Positions 22,940 through 33,450 of a DNA stretch of 64,000 bases are shown piece after piece (the first letter of the stretch is position 1; the number at the start of each line of letters is the position of its first letter). The stretch covers positions 110,863,741-110,927,740 of the forward strand of contig CM041465.1 in assembly GCA_023213395.1 (NCBI GenBank), in the 5' to 3' direction. The translations under genes were made by a program, and so were the position numbers. A model generated the notes under the pieces. The model made no database searches. It worked only from the letters and a program-made list of their open reading frames with translations, and had not been told where the DNA came from. This DNA is from Cycas panzhihuaensis (lineage: Eukaryota > Cycadophyta).

Positions 22940-25511
22940 TTTTCACCAGCTCTCATGAGAAACCAGAGCCATTTCCTTACGCAGCAGAGCACCGCCCGAC
23001 TTCAGAGGCATGCAAAGGAAGATCAAACCATTGGATCGGAGCATGGGAAGAGCCAGCGGGATCATCAGAGCGAGATGACGATAGCCAGACTAGATCCAGT
23101 GAGTGGATCCCATGAAACCCATCCCATTTCACAGTTCAAATTTGAGTGCTTTTTATTAATTTCCATGTAGTTTTTGTGCCCCATATAGGCAGATAGTAGA
23201 CTCTCAGAGTCTGAATTGGACCCAGAAAGAGGAGGGACCTGGGTATTAGGGAGCCTTGGTCCTGGTGGGCCCCATGGGGTCCACCTAAAAAGATTTTTTA
23301 ATTTTTTGGGGCCAAAACCCCCCCTTTTGGGGGGGTGCCATTCATACCACGACAAAGATCGTGGTGCTACGATCTTTGCCGTGGGGCCCTGATCACTGTG
23401 GGACCCGAGCTAAACTTTGCAGTACTACAAAGTTTAGCACAGTATGAAGGCAAATATGTAGGAAAAGAAGATGGGGGACCATGAGGCCCCAAGTATCGAT
23501 CAAACAGGGTAGACAGATAGCCAGGGGGATAGAGGACTGACATAGGCTTGACTTTGGCTATTTTGTGGTGTTGATAGGCTATTGTTGCGGTGGATAACCT
23601 CGAGAACATAGGAATGGTAATGCTTAGTTACATTGAGATGATGTCTAGGGAGGACAAGGGGGTCCTGCAGAGGTGTGGCCTGTTCAAGGCCCTAAAGACA
23701 CCTCAGTATACATCATACTAGAGGTTACTAGTTAACATTGTATCACACTAGGACATGAGGAGGCATGTTTTCCACCTACCCCAGGTGGGAGATATGACAG
23801 TGACATTGAGGGATATGCAATGGATATTGGGAGTACTGGCAATTGGGAGGCTGGTTGCACTAGGAGCGCTACCTAGCAATGAGGCAGTACAGAGGGAGGT
23901 AGCAGTATTCTTCACAGGAGTAGACAGATGGGAGAGGAGAGGGGTTCCTCTCCAAACCATGGTTATGTCCAAGATTCCTCAGGTGAGGAAGCTTATCACA
24001 TTATGCATTATGTTTTGGGTTTCCCAGAAACATAGCTATAGGGACATCCCTGGGGGATGGATGGATGCAGTGCACCATTGTGAGGCTAGCGACAAGACAG
24101 ATTGGGCCACCCTGATAGCAGCAAACCTCGTCGCACAGCTAGACACTATCAGGACAACAGGTAGAGGAGGACTATCCTATAGCACGTTACTACAGTGCTG
24201 GTTCTTTGATCATTTCAGAGCAGTGGCACCAGCAGGGGGACCACACCCCATTGTAGAGTGGGCCCTGATGGTCCATAGGTGGCAGACTAGGTTGAGGGGG
24301 ACAGAGGACTAGGCCCATGTCTGGTGCTCAGTGGAGGCTACATTGTTGGGCCTCCTCACTATGACAGATTATGTAGCAGATCCGTATAGCACAGTGAGGT
24401 GGGATAGTGATGATGAGGCAGGTGGAGTAGGGGCACTCCCAGGTGGTGATGATGACGATGGAGATGGAGGAGATGGGACCATCTCATCATGACCTACGAG
24501 AGAGGTAGGTCCATCAGGGATAGCAGGAGGAGTAGCAGGGCCATTCGGGACTCCCAGCGGAGAGGCAAGCCCATCAGGGGCTGTAGGGGAGAGTAGGAGG
24601 CCGGTAATGAAGGCCCGCATGCTACAGATCGTGAGGAGATTCGAGGAGGTGACAACTGAGCCAGTCCTAATGAGGAAAGAGGCCCAAGCAGAGGTGGTAC
24701 CCGAGGAGGAAGTACCAGTAGCTGGCAGGGAGCTAGGAGGAGAGGTTATCACATGGGCAGAGGAGCTGGCGGCCATAGTAGGTGAGGCCTAACCATTTCC
24801 TGTCATTTGATAACCAGATAGGTAGTTTGGTTTGGTTTTATTTTGGCATGCAGTTGGATATATACTAGCGTATGGTATGTTGGATTTATAGGTACCGTAG
24901 AGATCTGACAGTTAGTAGAGGCCATGGTAAGCGAGATGTTCCCTCAGGTGTACGCAGAGGGGTAACCGCCTATCCAGACAGAGGACGCACCTAGATCGGT
25001 AGGTGCCCACATGGCAGCATTTACCCCATTGGTGAGGGTAAGAGATATCTAGGCTGTAAAGACCTAGGAGCACATAACATTCAGGGGACGGATGCAGTAG
25101 GAGCTCGATGAGGCCAGAGGCAAGCAGGATGTGTTGCAGAGTCGCGTACAGGCTCTAGAGGCTCAGGAAGGAGCAGATGGAGACACAGAGAGTAGGGTCT
25201 AGCTAGCGATCCTAGAGGAGCATCTCTAAGGGATGGAGGAGAGGTTCTGGAGCATGGAGGAGAGACTTTGGGGAGTAGAGAGAGAGAGGGATCGTATCCA
25301 GGCTCGATATGATGGCCAGACTGTGTGGCCGAGATCGAGCAGGAGTAGGATGTACAGATACACGACAGTGACGACCCTGAGATGGCCACGTGACGAGGGG
25401 AGTGAGGCAAGGAGCTCGTGGAGGCCCAGGAGGAGCCTCAGAGGGATGTGGTCCCCAGGAGAGGGATCACACAGACCAGGAGATGGTGCCCCAAGAGCAG
25501 GGCAATAATAG
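22940..25511 (+). pseudogene. B1 antisense gene: plant mobile domain, coiled coil, basic tail
   Basis: A leader (about 22940-23097) ends at a GTGAGT donor. An acceptor TTGATAG (23577) opens the main exon: MLSYIEMMSREDKGVLQRCG, then FHLPQVGDMTVTLRD and an open stretch of 185 codons (23755-24312) with IPGGWMD and LRGTED. The order (aromatic-rich start, G-[DE]-M-T-V-T-L-x-D) is that of the plant mobile domain, a family tied to plant transposons. An acidic Gly/Asp tail follows, a GT-AG intron near 24785-24890, then a coiled-coil block (MEERFWSMEERLWGVERERD) and an Arg/Ser/Pro-rich end at 25508. Stops at about 23719, 23750 and 24310 break it. Molecular function is unknown. Confidence 0.75.
23347..23438. 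repeat. Two strong hairpins in the B1 antisense gene leader
   Basis: A 16-base stem with one mismatch (23347-23362 with 23369-23384, 6-base loop) is followed by a perfect 11-base stem (23409-23419 with 23428-23438, 8-base loop). Just upstream C7-T4-G7 (23318-23335) forms a third. The region resembles the U3 part of the LTRs. Confidence 0.7.
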
Positions 25512-25941
25512 GATAGTACTCATATGTTTGATTTTGGCAGGGGAAAGCACGGGCCTCCAAGGAGTCATATATAGAGTCATATGATTGTAGCCCCCTTGTA
25601 AGGACACCGGCTTCCCATATGTATGATGTGATATATGATTTTGATATGTATATATATATACAGGGTAATTGGTACCCCATTTTGATATGTGATGATGTGT
25701 ATATCATGTGTGGTAGATGACATGTATGTTTTGTTATGTATGTTATAGATGCTTTGTTATATAATGCATGTATTTCCTTCTATGCATGGCTATATATCTA
25801 ATAGGACCACACATGTCCACCATGAGTAGAGGTGATAAACATATATGAGGTTAGAAATAGAGTGACATGCATGTCCATAGAGGAGCATAGTAGGATATGC
25901 GAAGGAAACACCGGGCAAGAGAGAGGGGAGTAACGACACTC
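25512..25941. other. B1 antisense-gene 3' flank
   Basis: AT-rich, with a TATATATATATA run near 25655. It matches the same position in B2 (45053-45480). No gene seen. Confidence 0.5.
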
Positions 25942-26299
25942 TAGAACATCATCCTAACTGGGGGATGCCCAAAATAGGAAGACAAAATTCCCAAAAAGAT
26001 ATGGGAACATGGGTTCCACAGGAGGAACCAGAAAGAAATGGAAGAGGCCATCTTAAGTTGACATTCCACCCGTGGCTGGGAGAAATAGGAACAACTTAAG
26101 ATGGTAGTTTAGGCTCATTTTAGAGCGTCGTCCTAATTGGGGGATGCCTAAATAGGAGGACAAGGTCCCAAAAGAAATGGGAACATAGGTTCTGCGAGAG
26201 GAACCAAAAGAAAATGAAGAAGACCATCTTAAGTCATCATCCCACTCATGGCTAGGAGGAACGAGAACGAACTTAAGATGGTAGTTTAGGCTTATTTCG
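25942..26299. repeat. Tandem duplication, two 179-base units, B1 only
   Basis: 25942-26120 and 26121-26299 are copies; each runs from TAGARCRTCRTCCTAAYTGG to TTTAGGCT(C/T)ATTT. A and B2 have one unit. The second unit ends where B2 enters integrase. Confidence 0.8.
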
Positions 26300-26579
26300 G
26301 AGCGTAAAGAGAGAAAGAGGTGTGACTAAACCCCATAGGGGTATGGGTAGTCACACGTAGAATAGGAGATAGGTGACGAAGGGTAGGCCCAATGTGGTTA
26401 GGCCTACCGGTGAACTTGCTATTGTAACTAGATGAGTCCAATGGACCTGGCACACGATGGATCATATGGTAAGGTTGCATATGAGTAAGAGTGGCTATAG
26501 TCCTACGTAAGGATATAAAGCATGAAGAAGACGTGCCACTACGAGTGGCTCATCGATGCGGGCGCCTATGTGAAACTGC
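26300..26579. other. B1 segment in place of pol
   Basis: About 280 bases shared with A (near 17850-18150) but absent from B2. A 62-codon frame at 26480-26292 on the - strand has no family features. Confidence 0.55.
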
Positions 26580-27420
26580 TCAGGGAGGCCGAGAAGGTGA
26601 AATAAGTGGCTGGTTCAGGGCCAGCAGCTCAGGAGCCAATGTGGAATGAGGAGGAGTAGGAATATCTGATCGAGATATCCCCCTAGGTGCTCGTGAAACT
26701 AGGGTGACACGTCGAGGAGAGGGCTCATAATCCTCACTATTCGACTCAGAATCACCCATGACAGCTAAGTAACCATAACCACCTACGCCAATAGGGGCAA
26801 ACCTAAATAGGTTTGGCTCATGACATGGCATAGGGTTTGACTGATGAAGGTCGGTCTCCTGAAACAAAGGCCCTACAGAAGGGGTAGCCTCCTTAGGATC
26901 ACTATCTTCATCATCAAAGATAGCCTGGCAGGCTAGATGAGAGGTGTGAGATGGCATATGCTCACGGGCGACAACTTTAACTCATCCTTTATGGATAAAT
27001 TTAAGTTGCCCCTAAAACATGGAGCAGATTACTCCCATTTGGTCGAGCCATGGTCGGCCTAACAAGAGGTTGTACTCCACATCGATATCGAGTACAACAA
27101 CTTCAACATAAACAGTTTTCCCTCTTAAGGTAAGGGAAAGGGAGACTATCCCTAAAGGGGACTTCTCAGTCCCATCATACCCTTAGCATTTCTAAGGGAT
27201 AGAATCAAGAGCTACTATGCCTAGCTCCTTGAGTATATGCATAGGCATAGCATTAACTAAAGAACCATTATCTATAATGGTCCTCTTTATGATAAAATCA
27301 GGAGTGTTAATGGAAATAATGAATGGGTAATGCAAAAGCTTATCTTGCTTACTGGGAGATGGGAGATCTTTAGGATCAAATGAGATGACAGGTGATCCAT
27401 GTGAGGTAGCACCTACCGCA
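26580..27420 (-). pseudogene. pol: B1 protease and linker
   Basis: Reading downward from about 27420: PFIISINTPDFIIKRTIIDN then GSLVNAMPMHIL, a Tat-like protease active site with its Asp (D-N-G-S) intact. The second half has the usual V-I-V-L-D-I-D-V block near 27090. The linker (26957-26580, open for 125 codons) has HTSHLACQAIFDDEDSDPKE and RFAPIGVGGYGYLAVMGDSE. No RT follows it. Confidence 0.8.
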
Positions 27421-29990
27421 TGGATGAAAGCATCTTATTAGCCAAGAGCTTCAAGAAGAAGAGCACATTGCTCAGGGCAGCTTCTCAAGACATCCATCAA
27501 GGACATCCCCGCAACGATGGCGTGGAGCTTGTCAATGATAGAGAAGGGCTTCCCCTTCGTAGGTTGGGTAAGAGCCCTTCGAAAATCGTAACAACTAGGG
27601 CATATGGGAATAGTCTTGGGAAGCGCAAGGGATTCTAGAAGAGAAGTTTCTAGAAGAGGATCAAGGTGAGATATGGATGAAGAGGCATCAGTGGCCTCTT
27701 TAGCGGCTTGAGACTTGGTTAAGGCATACAACAGAGTGGTCTCAAGTAATTGGACAACCTTCTTTCCCTTATTACAGGATTGTGAAGGCGAAGGAGCACG
27801 GTAGTCAAGGGAATGTAAAGAGGATGATGAACCTCGTGCACCCTTTCCTCTACCATGCGAAGGATGAGAATCGAGGGATCTACCCTGGTTCCAGTTGTTT
27901 CTTTATTGAGTGTTGCAATCATGCTCCCCATATTTAGGGAATGGATCCTTATGAACAAGTTGATCAAGATTAGGCCTCAAGGCCCGTTTAGGAGACAAAT
28001 CATATGGTGGGGCATCACAAGGGTGTTGCACCTGACAACGCGAGTCATCATGGAAGCATTCCCCATGGACAGAGAACCACTTCTTCTCGAGCGGAGGCTT
28101 GGCTTTCCTCGCTTGAGAAGGTTGGGTACTACCCCTTTTGAGGGGAGCAGCCTGAGAAGCCTGCTGAATTTTCTTGTTGGAGGTTGGCGATGAAGGGGCT
28201 TGGAGTTTAAGCTCCTTCATTGTACGCTCGAATGAGCGTATGGCTGAAGTAAGGGGGTCTAAAGTCCTCTTAGTTGGGTGAGAAGTAGACCTAGTGGGTT
28301 ACGAAGGTTTAGTTTCCTTAGCTGAGGGAGGTGCCTCACAACATTGTGAGGGCTTAAGAGGCCTCTTGAGTCTGGATTAGATCTCAATAGCCTCTAACGC
28401 CAAGCATTTCGTGATCACAAAGTCACACGTGGTTGCCCCCATTTTGAGGACTTCCACATGTACTTCAGGGTGAAGTGCATTAACGAAAAGATCTCTCTTC
28501 AACTCCTTAGGCAACGTGGCCTTAGTGGAGTGAAGGAGGTCATGGAATTGTCTCACAAAGTCACGATTCATTTCATCGTGACTTTGTTTGAGCGATAAGA
28601 GGGATTTCATTCCACTCTCAAATGGACGGGCTACATCAAAGTAGTTGATGAACTCATCCACTAATTCTTGGAATGAAAAGATAGAGTGGGTAGGGAGGTG
28701 ATAAAACCACTTAAGGGCATTGCCTTGCAATGATCGTGGAAATAATTTCATTAGGATATGGTTGTAAGCCCAGTTGTCTATACATGCCATAGAAAACCTA
28801 CGCACGTGTTCAGTTAGATCTTGCAACGAAGTTCTGTCAAATCTAGGAACTTTAGGAGGATGAGGCGGCAGATTAGTTCTTAATGCCTTAATAGATAAAG
28901 GTGTTGACTTATAGTCTATGAAAGGATGTGCCCTTGCCTGGACCGTAGGATCAATGAATGATGTAGTAGGTAGCGAGTAAGGAGCGGATGGGGGTAGCAT
29001 ACCCATCCCTCCTTGAGGATATACCCCTTGCTGGAAGGGTTCCCTTACAAAGGCATGACGAAAGGGACTGCGCTAGATGGCGAAAAGGAGGGATGTGGAA
29101 TTGGGTTTTGCCCATATGGGTCACCCGTAGGTGGGGCAATCCCATATGGATGTAGCAGATCAACTCCATAAGCTGGGAGGTGGTTCCCTCTACCCTACCC
29201 CCAAGGTTGAGAGGTGTAACCTGGGGATAGATAAAAGGAAGGGCCACTAGGTTAGTTTCAGGGTGTGTAGGAGTGGGTCCCACATGACTAATGGCAAAAG
29301 AGTTAGTAGGACTGACAGGCTTACTAGAGAAAGTATGAGCCACATTGGGGGATGGCACATTAGTTTAGGTAGGAAAGGGTATGCTAACCTTCAACTGAGA
29401 GAAAGACATACCACAAGAAGGCCCTGAAGTACTAGGGCCTTGGCGAGGGATAGAAGGTGCAACATGCATCCCCATAATAGGAATAGGGAAGGAGCAAGAC
29501 GAATGTGTAGGCACGAAGGGATTGGTTGTTACAAGAGGAGTAGATGAGGATGAAGAAAGCGGGGGAGGAGCGGATGAAGAAGAGGCTCCCCCATAGAGAG
29601 CATCTTCAAACCATCTAGGACATGGTTGAAAACGAGCGGCGTGACATCATTTGTTAAAAGCTTCAACCACATTAGGGGGAGGGGTATCTACATGCTTGTA
29701 AGAGGTTAACAGGACCTCAAACAAAGTAGATCCCTCAAGACGTTCCTCATAAGAATCACCAACTGAGTGGTAAATCTCAAGAGGAAAAGATCCTTCTATC
29801 GTATAGGTAGGAGGATGGGCGTCAAGTGAGTGATGTTGGTCACCCAGGTAGTAAATAGGATCATCACCCTCTTTGGTGGATCCCAGAATAGAAGAGGAAA
29901 ACTCATGAGTTCCTGAGCCTGAGGTGTGGTAGGCCCAATCAGAAGGATATCCCTCCATAGTTGAATCAGAATTTGACGAAGGAAGAAGAT
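27421..29990 (-). pseudogene. gag: B1 gag
   Basis: Tat-like gag in three open stretches. 29958-29647 starts MEGYPSDWAYH. 29006-28377 (209 codons) is the capsid-like Retrotrans_gag domain with PRFDRTSLQDLTEHVRRFSM, LQGNALKWFYHLP and HDEMNRDFVRQFHDLLHS. 28220-27903 carries the knuckle at 28035-28076, where the CX2HX4HX4C pattern has Phe for the first Cys. The C-terminal part (27731-27438) ends in MSLMDVLRSCP. At least three frame changes and several stops separate the stretches. Confidence 0.85.
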
Positions 29991-30185
29991 GATACCCGAG
30001 ATCTAAGCCACGTAAGTGACGAGAGAAGCGTCGTATACAAAGCCAACCAACACTATAGGAGAGAGAAAGGGTGATAAAAGCGCACGTTGGGGGCTATCCA
30101 ATGAAGAAAACGAAGTAGGAGAAAACCGCAAGGAGGTAGCAATACTAACAGAAAAGAACAGAAACTAACTTCCTTACTAGCAGGT

Positions 30186-30203
30186 CCCCAGTATGGTTTC
30201 CAA
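30186..30203 (-). other. B1 primer-binding-site region
   Basis: The - strand after the LTR end reads TTGGAAACCATACTGGGG. It aligns to B2 (CTGGCAACCATACTGGGG) and A (TTAGAGACTATACTGGAG). The donor tRNA is not clear. Confidence 0.5.
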
Positions 30204-32964
30204 TGGATGCACGTCTATGGGATAGCTACCTAACTGAGTAGGAATAATGAGGGTGGTCAATGATACTATCAAGAGAAGATAAAAACCTATGAGTAAGACA
30301 AACACCCTGTAGGGTGCCCCATGCACTGGAGCATGAGTTCGGGACCTGCGGATGGTATCTAGCTACTTAAAGGTGGTTCCTCACTTTGGTTAAGAAGAGA
30401 AAAGGTGAAAGATTAGCCTGGGTAGATCTAGGAGAAGGATCCTCCCACCCTTGGATGACTAGAAGGGAAAGGAGAGAACCCTTAAAGGGTTTCCCTAGAG
30501 TGGAGGGAAACGAGTAAAGGGTAAGTAGGTGAGCAACCTATGAATGAGATATTCTTGGTTATCTGGCTAGGTAGAAAAAAAATGATGGAGGATGAAGGGA
30601 AAGGGAATGACTAATCGATCAAGAGTTCCCCCCTTTGAAAGAGCAATCAAGGGAGAAGAGAGTGTTATGACGCATGCAAGTAAACTAAACCAAGCATAAC
30701 AAGTCAATATGACAAGGATGAAGTTTACAAGGTGAAGGGAAAAGGTAAAAAAGGAAAACTTCCTAAGACCTTTTCCTATGATAGATATAATGCATGAAAT
30801 GCAACAAATAGAATATAAATCAAAAGAGAGGGTTGCTTTCCCTTTTCCTTTCAAATGAGCTAATTACTACCATGCAAAATCTTTTAAAGAAAAGAAAAAT
30901 AAAGTAGAGCGGGAGCACATACTCGGAATGGAGATGTGGTTGGAGTGGCGACGTTCCCACGAGGTATCCAAGATCGCTCCACAAAGCACAACGAATGAGA
31001 GGGGTCATGGCAAGATGAGGTATGGGGCTTTCTTACCTTCCCCAGAAGCAACACTAGAATGCCAAGAAAGGAAAAAAGAAAAATGATAGTAGCAAATTAA
31101 ATGCTGAAATAAAATGTAAGTAAAAGCACTTACCTGCAAGGGAGAGAGAAAGGGATGAGTCCTTTGCATCATCCATGTACCTGCAAGTGAGTGAGAGTAT
31201 CCCTTTCTAGAGAAAGGGTACTAACAACACAAAATAGAATCCTAACAACACGTGTATGTATGTAACAAGCATAAGCCTCAACACATATATGCTAGCACTC
31301 AATATTACAATAATAAACTACAAAGAAAACTATCCAAATAAATGGTGGGTAAGTCGGTAAGCCTCGGAGTGGCCCACCTCCCGCAAGGAGCAACCCTACC
31401 TTCCCTCAAGAAGCCACAAGGCAGCGAGGGTACGGTTGTAAGGCTAGCTGAAAATAGGATAGAAGAGATGCAAAAGAGTCCAAGTCAAAACTCAACAAGA
31501 CTGAGGTGCTACGAGAAGTAAACCAGACTGTTGAGAAGGGGATTAAGCCAATAAGGTAACTAGGGCTTATGTGTGTTGCCCGGATCAAGAGATGAGCCCT
31601 CAAACCAACACTGCAACAAGTGCTAATGCTGATTTTAGTGGCTAGAAATAGCCTACTAACCCTTACTCCACTCTAAGAGCAGCACATGGCAAAAGGGGAG
31701 ATTTGGAGGGCAAAAAGCCTCTTAGGGAGCATGGAAGGTGGTATAGAATCCACCCAACTCTATCCCAAACCTTATGTATCCCTTTTTTACCGCTGTCCTA
31801 GGTATGAAACATAGGAAAAGAGGCCCTAATAGTAGGGAAAATAGTCTAAGACAAAGGTAAAAAATAACCTCCAAAAGTAAGCTAAGACAGGCTAGAAATA
31901 ACCATGCAAACTTGGGCATAAATTAGGCAAAGGAAAGACCCTAAACCAAGAAATACCTATAGAGAAGATAGGAGGCATTTGTCTCTATCAAAATCTGCTA
32001 GAAAGAGGCTGAGAGATCTGTAGAAAGACTATGGAGCAGTAGGTATGGAGCCCCTGCTAAGATGGCTAAAGGAAAACTGGCACTTGAGATTACTTGATGG
32101 TTGCTTAGGCAAAGAAGTCCTGGAAACTCTTCAAAGAGGCCCTCTCCAAGGTGTGCAAGGGGCTAGGAAGATGTCACAGCCAAACCAAAGGAGAGCTAGG
32201 TGCTGGAGAGTGATTGCAGGTCCTGTAATAGTAGTGGAGCAGTTGGGAATAGCAGAGAGCAGGGTGTTTTTCCTTGTGATCCTTGTAAAAATGAGCAAAA
32301 AAGATCCCTAAAATGAATTAAGTAAGACTTAAATACCCAGCCTTAACCCTAATTGAGCGATTAGGGTGTGGCTGGCAGTGAGTTAAATCATAAGACACGT
32401 GGCAATTCTATAATAAATGTGAGAATTTCCACGATGGATTTTTAAAAATAAGTTGTGATAGTCGTATCAGAACTTTAAGGCATCACCAGAAATCTTGTGG
32501 TACCGCGAAATCTGTCACAGTGCAAGACCAGAGGCCAAATCTGGCCCAAACAGCCAGTCTGGGCTATGGACCAGTGACCAAGGAGGCTAGCAAGCCCTGC
32601 CCAGAGGCAGATAAGCTAACAAATGAGCCATAAGGATTAACAACAAGACTCAAAGGTGCAACAAGTCAACCAAATGAAGATGGATCATCACACAGGCGAG
32701 GATGATATGGGCTAAAATGGGTTTTAAGGTGAGTAGGGTAGAATGCAGGAAGTGGCATGGCCACCAAGGTGCCACACTCGCTAGGAATATACCCCCGCTA
32801 TAGTCGTCATAGGCTAGATAGGTGTAGATGTCAATAGGACCATCTACGGAATCATAGCATGCAAGCATATACTCATCACGAAAGAAAACAACAATAAGGT
32901 GAGAAGCATATCTGCACTTACCTGAGTCGACCGCTCTGTATCCATTCCCAGAAGTTGAGAAACA
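30204..32964 (-). repeat. B1 5' LTR
   Basis: Pairs with 18775-21545. On the - strand starts TGTTTCTCAAC at 32964. The hairpin is at 32347-32366. Confidence 0.9.
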
Positions 32965-32969
32965 CCTAG
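32965..32969. repeat. Target-site duplication of B1, right copy
   Basis: CCTAG, one transition from CTTAG at 18770-18774. Confidence 0.85.
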
Positions 32970-33450
32970 ATCCTTGAGCATGCATGCAGGCATAGCATTG
33001 ACCGAGGAGCTATTATCTACAATGGTCCTCTTTATTATAAAATTAGGAGTGTAAATAGAAATGACAAATGGGTAATGTATAAGCCTCTCCCATTCACTAG
33101 GAGATGTGAAATCTCTAGGATCAAATCAGATAATAGGTGGTCCATGGGAGGTATCACCTACCGCATGGATGAAATCATCTTATTGGCCAAGAGCTTCAAG
33201 AAGAAGAGCTCATTGCTCAGGACAAGTTCTCAAGACATCCATCAAGGATATCCCCACAATGACGGTGTGGAGCTCATTAATGATAGAGAAAGGCTTCCCC
33301 TTCATAGTAGGTTAGGGAAGCACCCTTTGAAAATCATAATGGCTAGGGCACATGGGAATGGTCTTGGGAAGTGCAGGGGCTTCCAGAAGAGGATCAAGGT
33401 GAGGTATAGATGAAGAGGTACCAGTTGCCTCTTTAACAGCTTGAAACCAG
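32970..33450 (-). pseudogene. pol: Element A protease, N-terminal half, and gag end
   Basis: The - strand reads MSLMDVLR-type gag end near 33250, then RTIVDNSSSVNAMP near 33040-33000: the active-site Asp is present and the usual Gly is Ser. The text continues at 18769 on the other side of B1. Confidence 0.75.

Larger units (their letters stand above)
18775..32964 (-). mobile_element. Element B1, Tat-like gypsy, pol-less
   Basis: A complete 14,190-base insertion with two LTRs (2771 and 2761 bases), primer-site region, gag, protease, linker, antisense PMD gene, second RNase H and purine tract. RT, pol RNase H and integrase are absent. LTR type matches B2, while the pol-less junction matches A. 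In the first 117 bases the LTRs differ at 13 sites by hand count, 11 of them transitions. Confidence 0.9.

Noticed and set aside
22372-22946. Three overlapping hydrophobic - strand frames (110-167 codons) that look like membrane proteins
   Set aside because: Three frames open at once point to composition rather than coding, and A and B2 have no equivalent long frame.
22924-23115. 63-codon frame starting just after the antisense TATA box
   Set aside because: Its ATG is upstream of the expected transcription start, and the frame is broken in A and B2; treated as leader.
27719-28193. + strand frames opposite B1 gag
   Set aside because: Shadows of the gag knuckle and basic region on the - strand.
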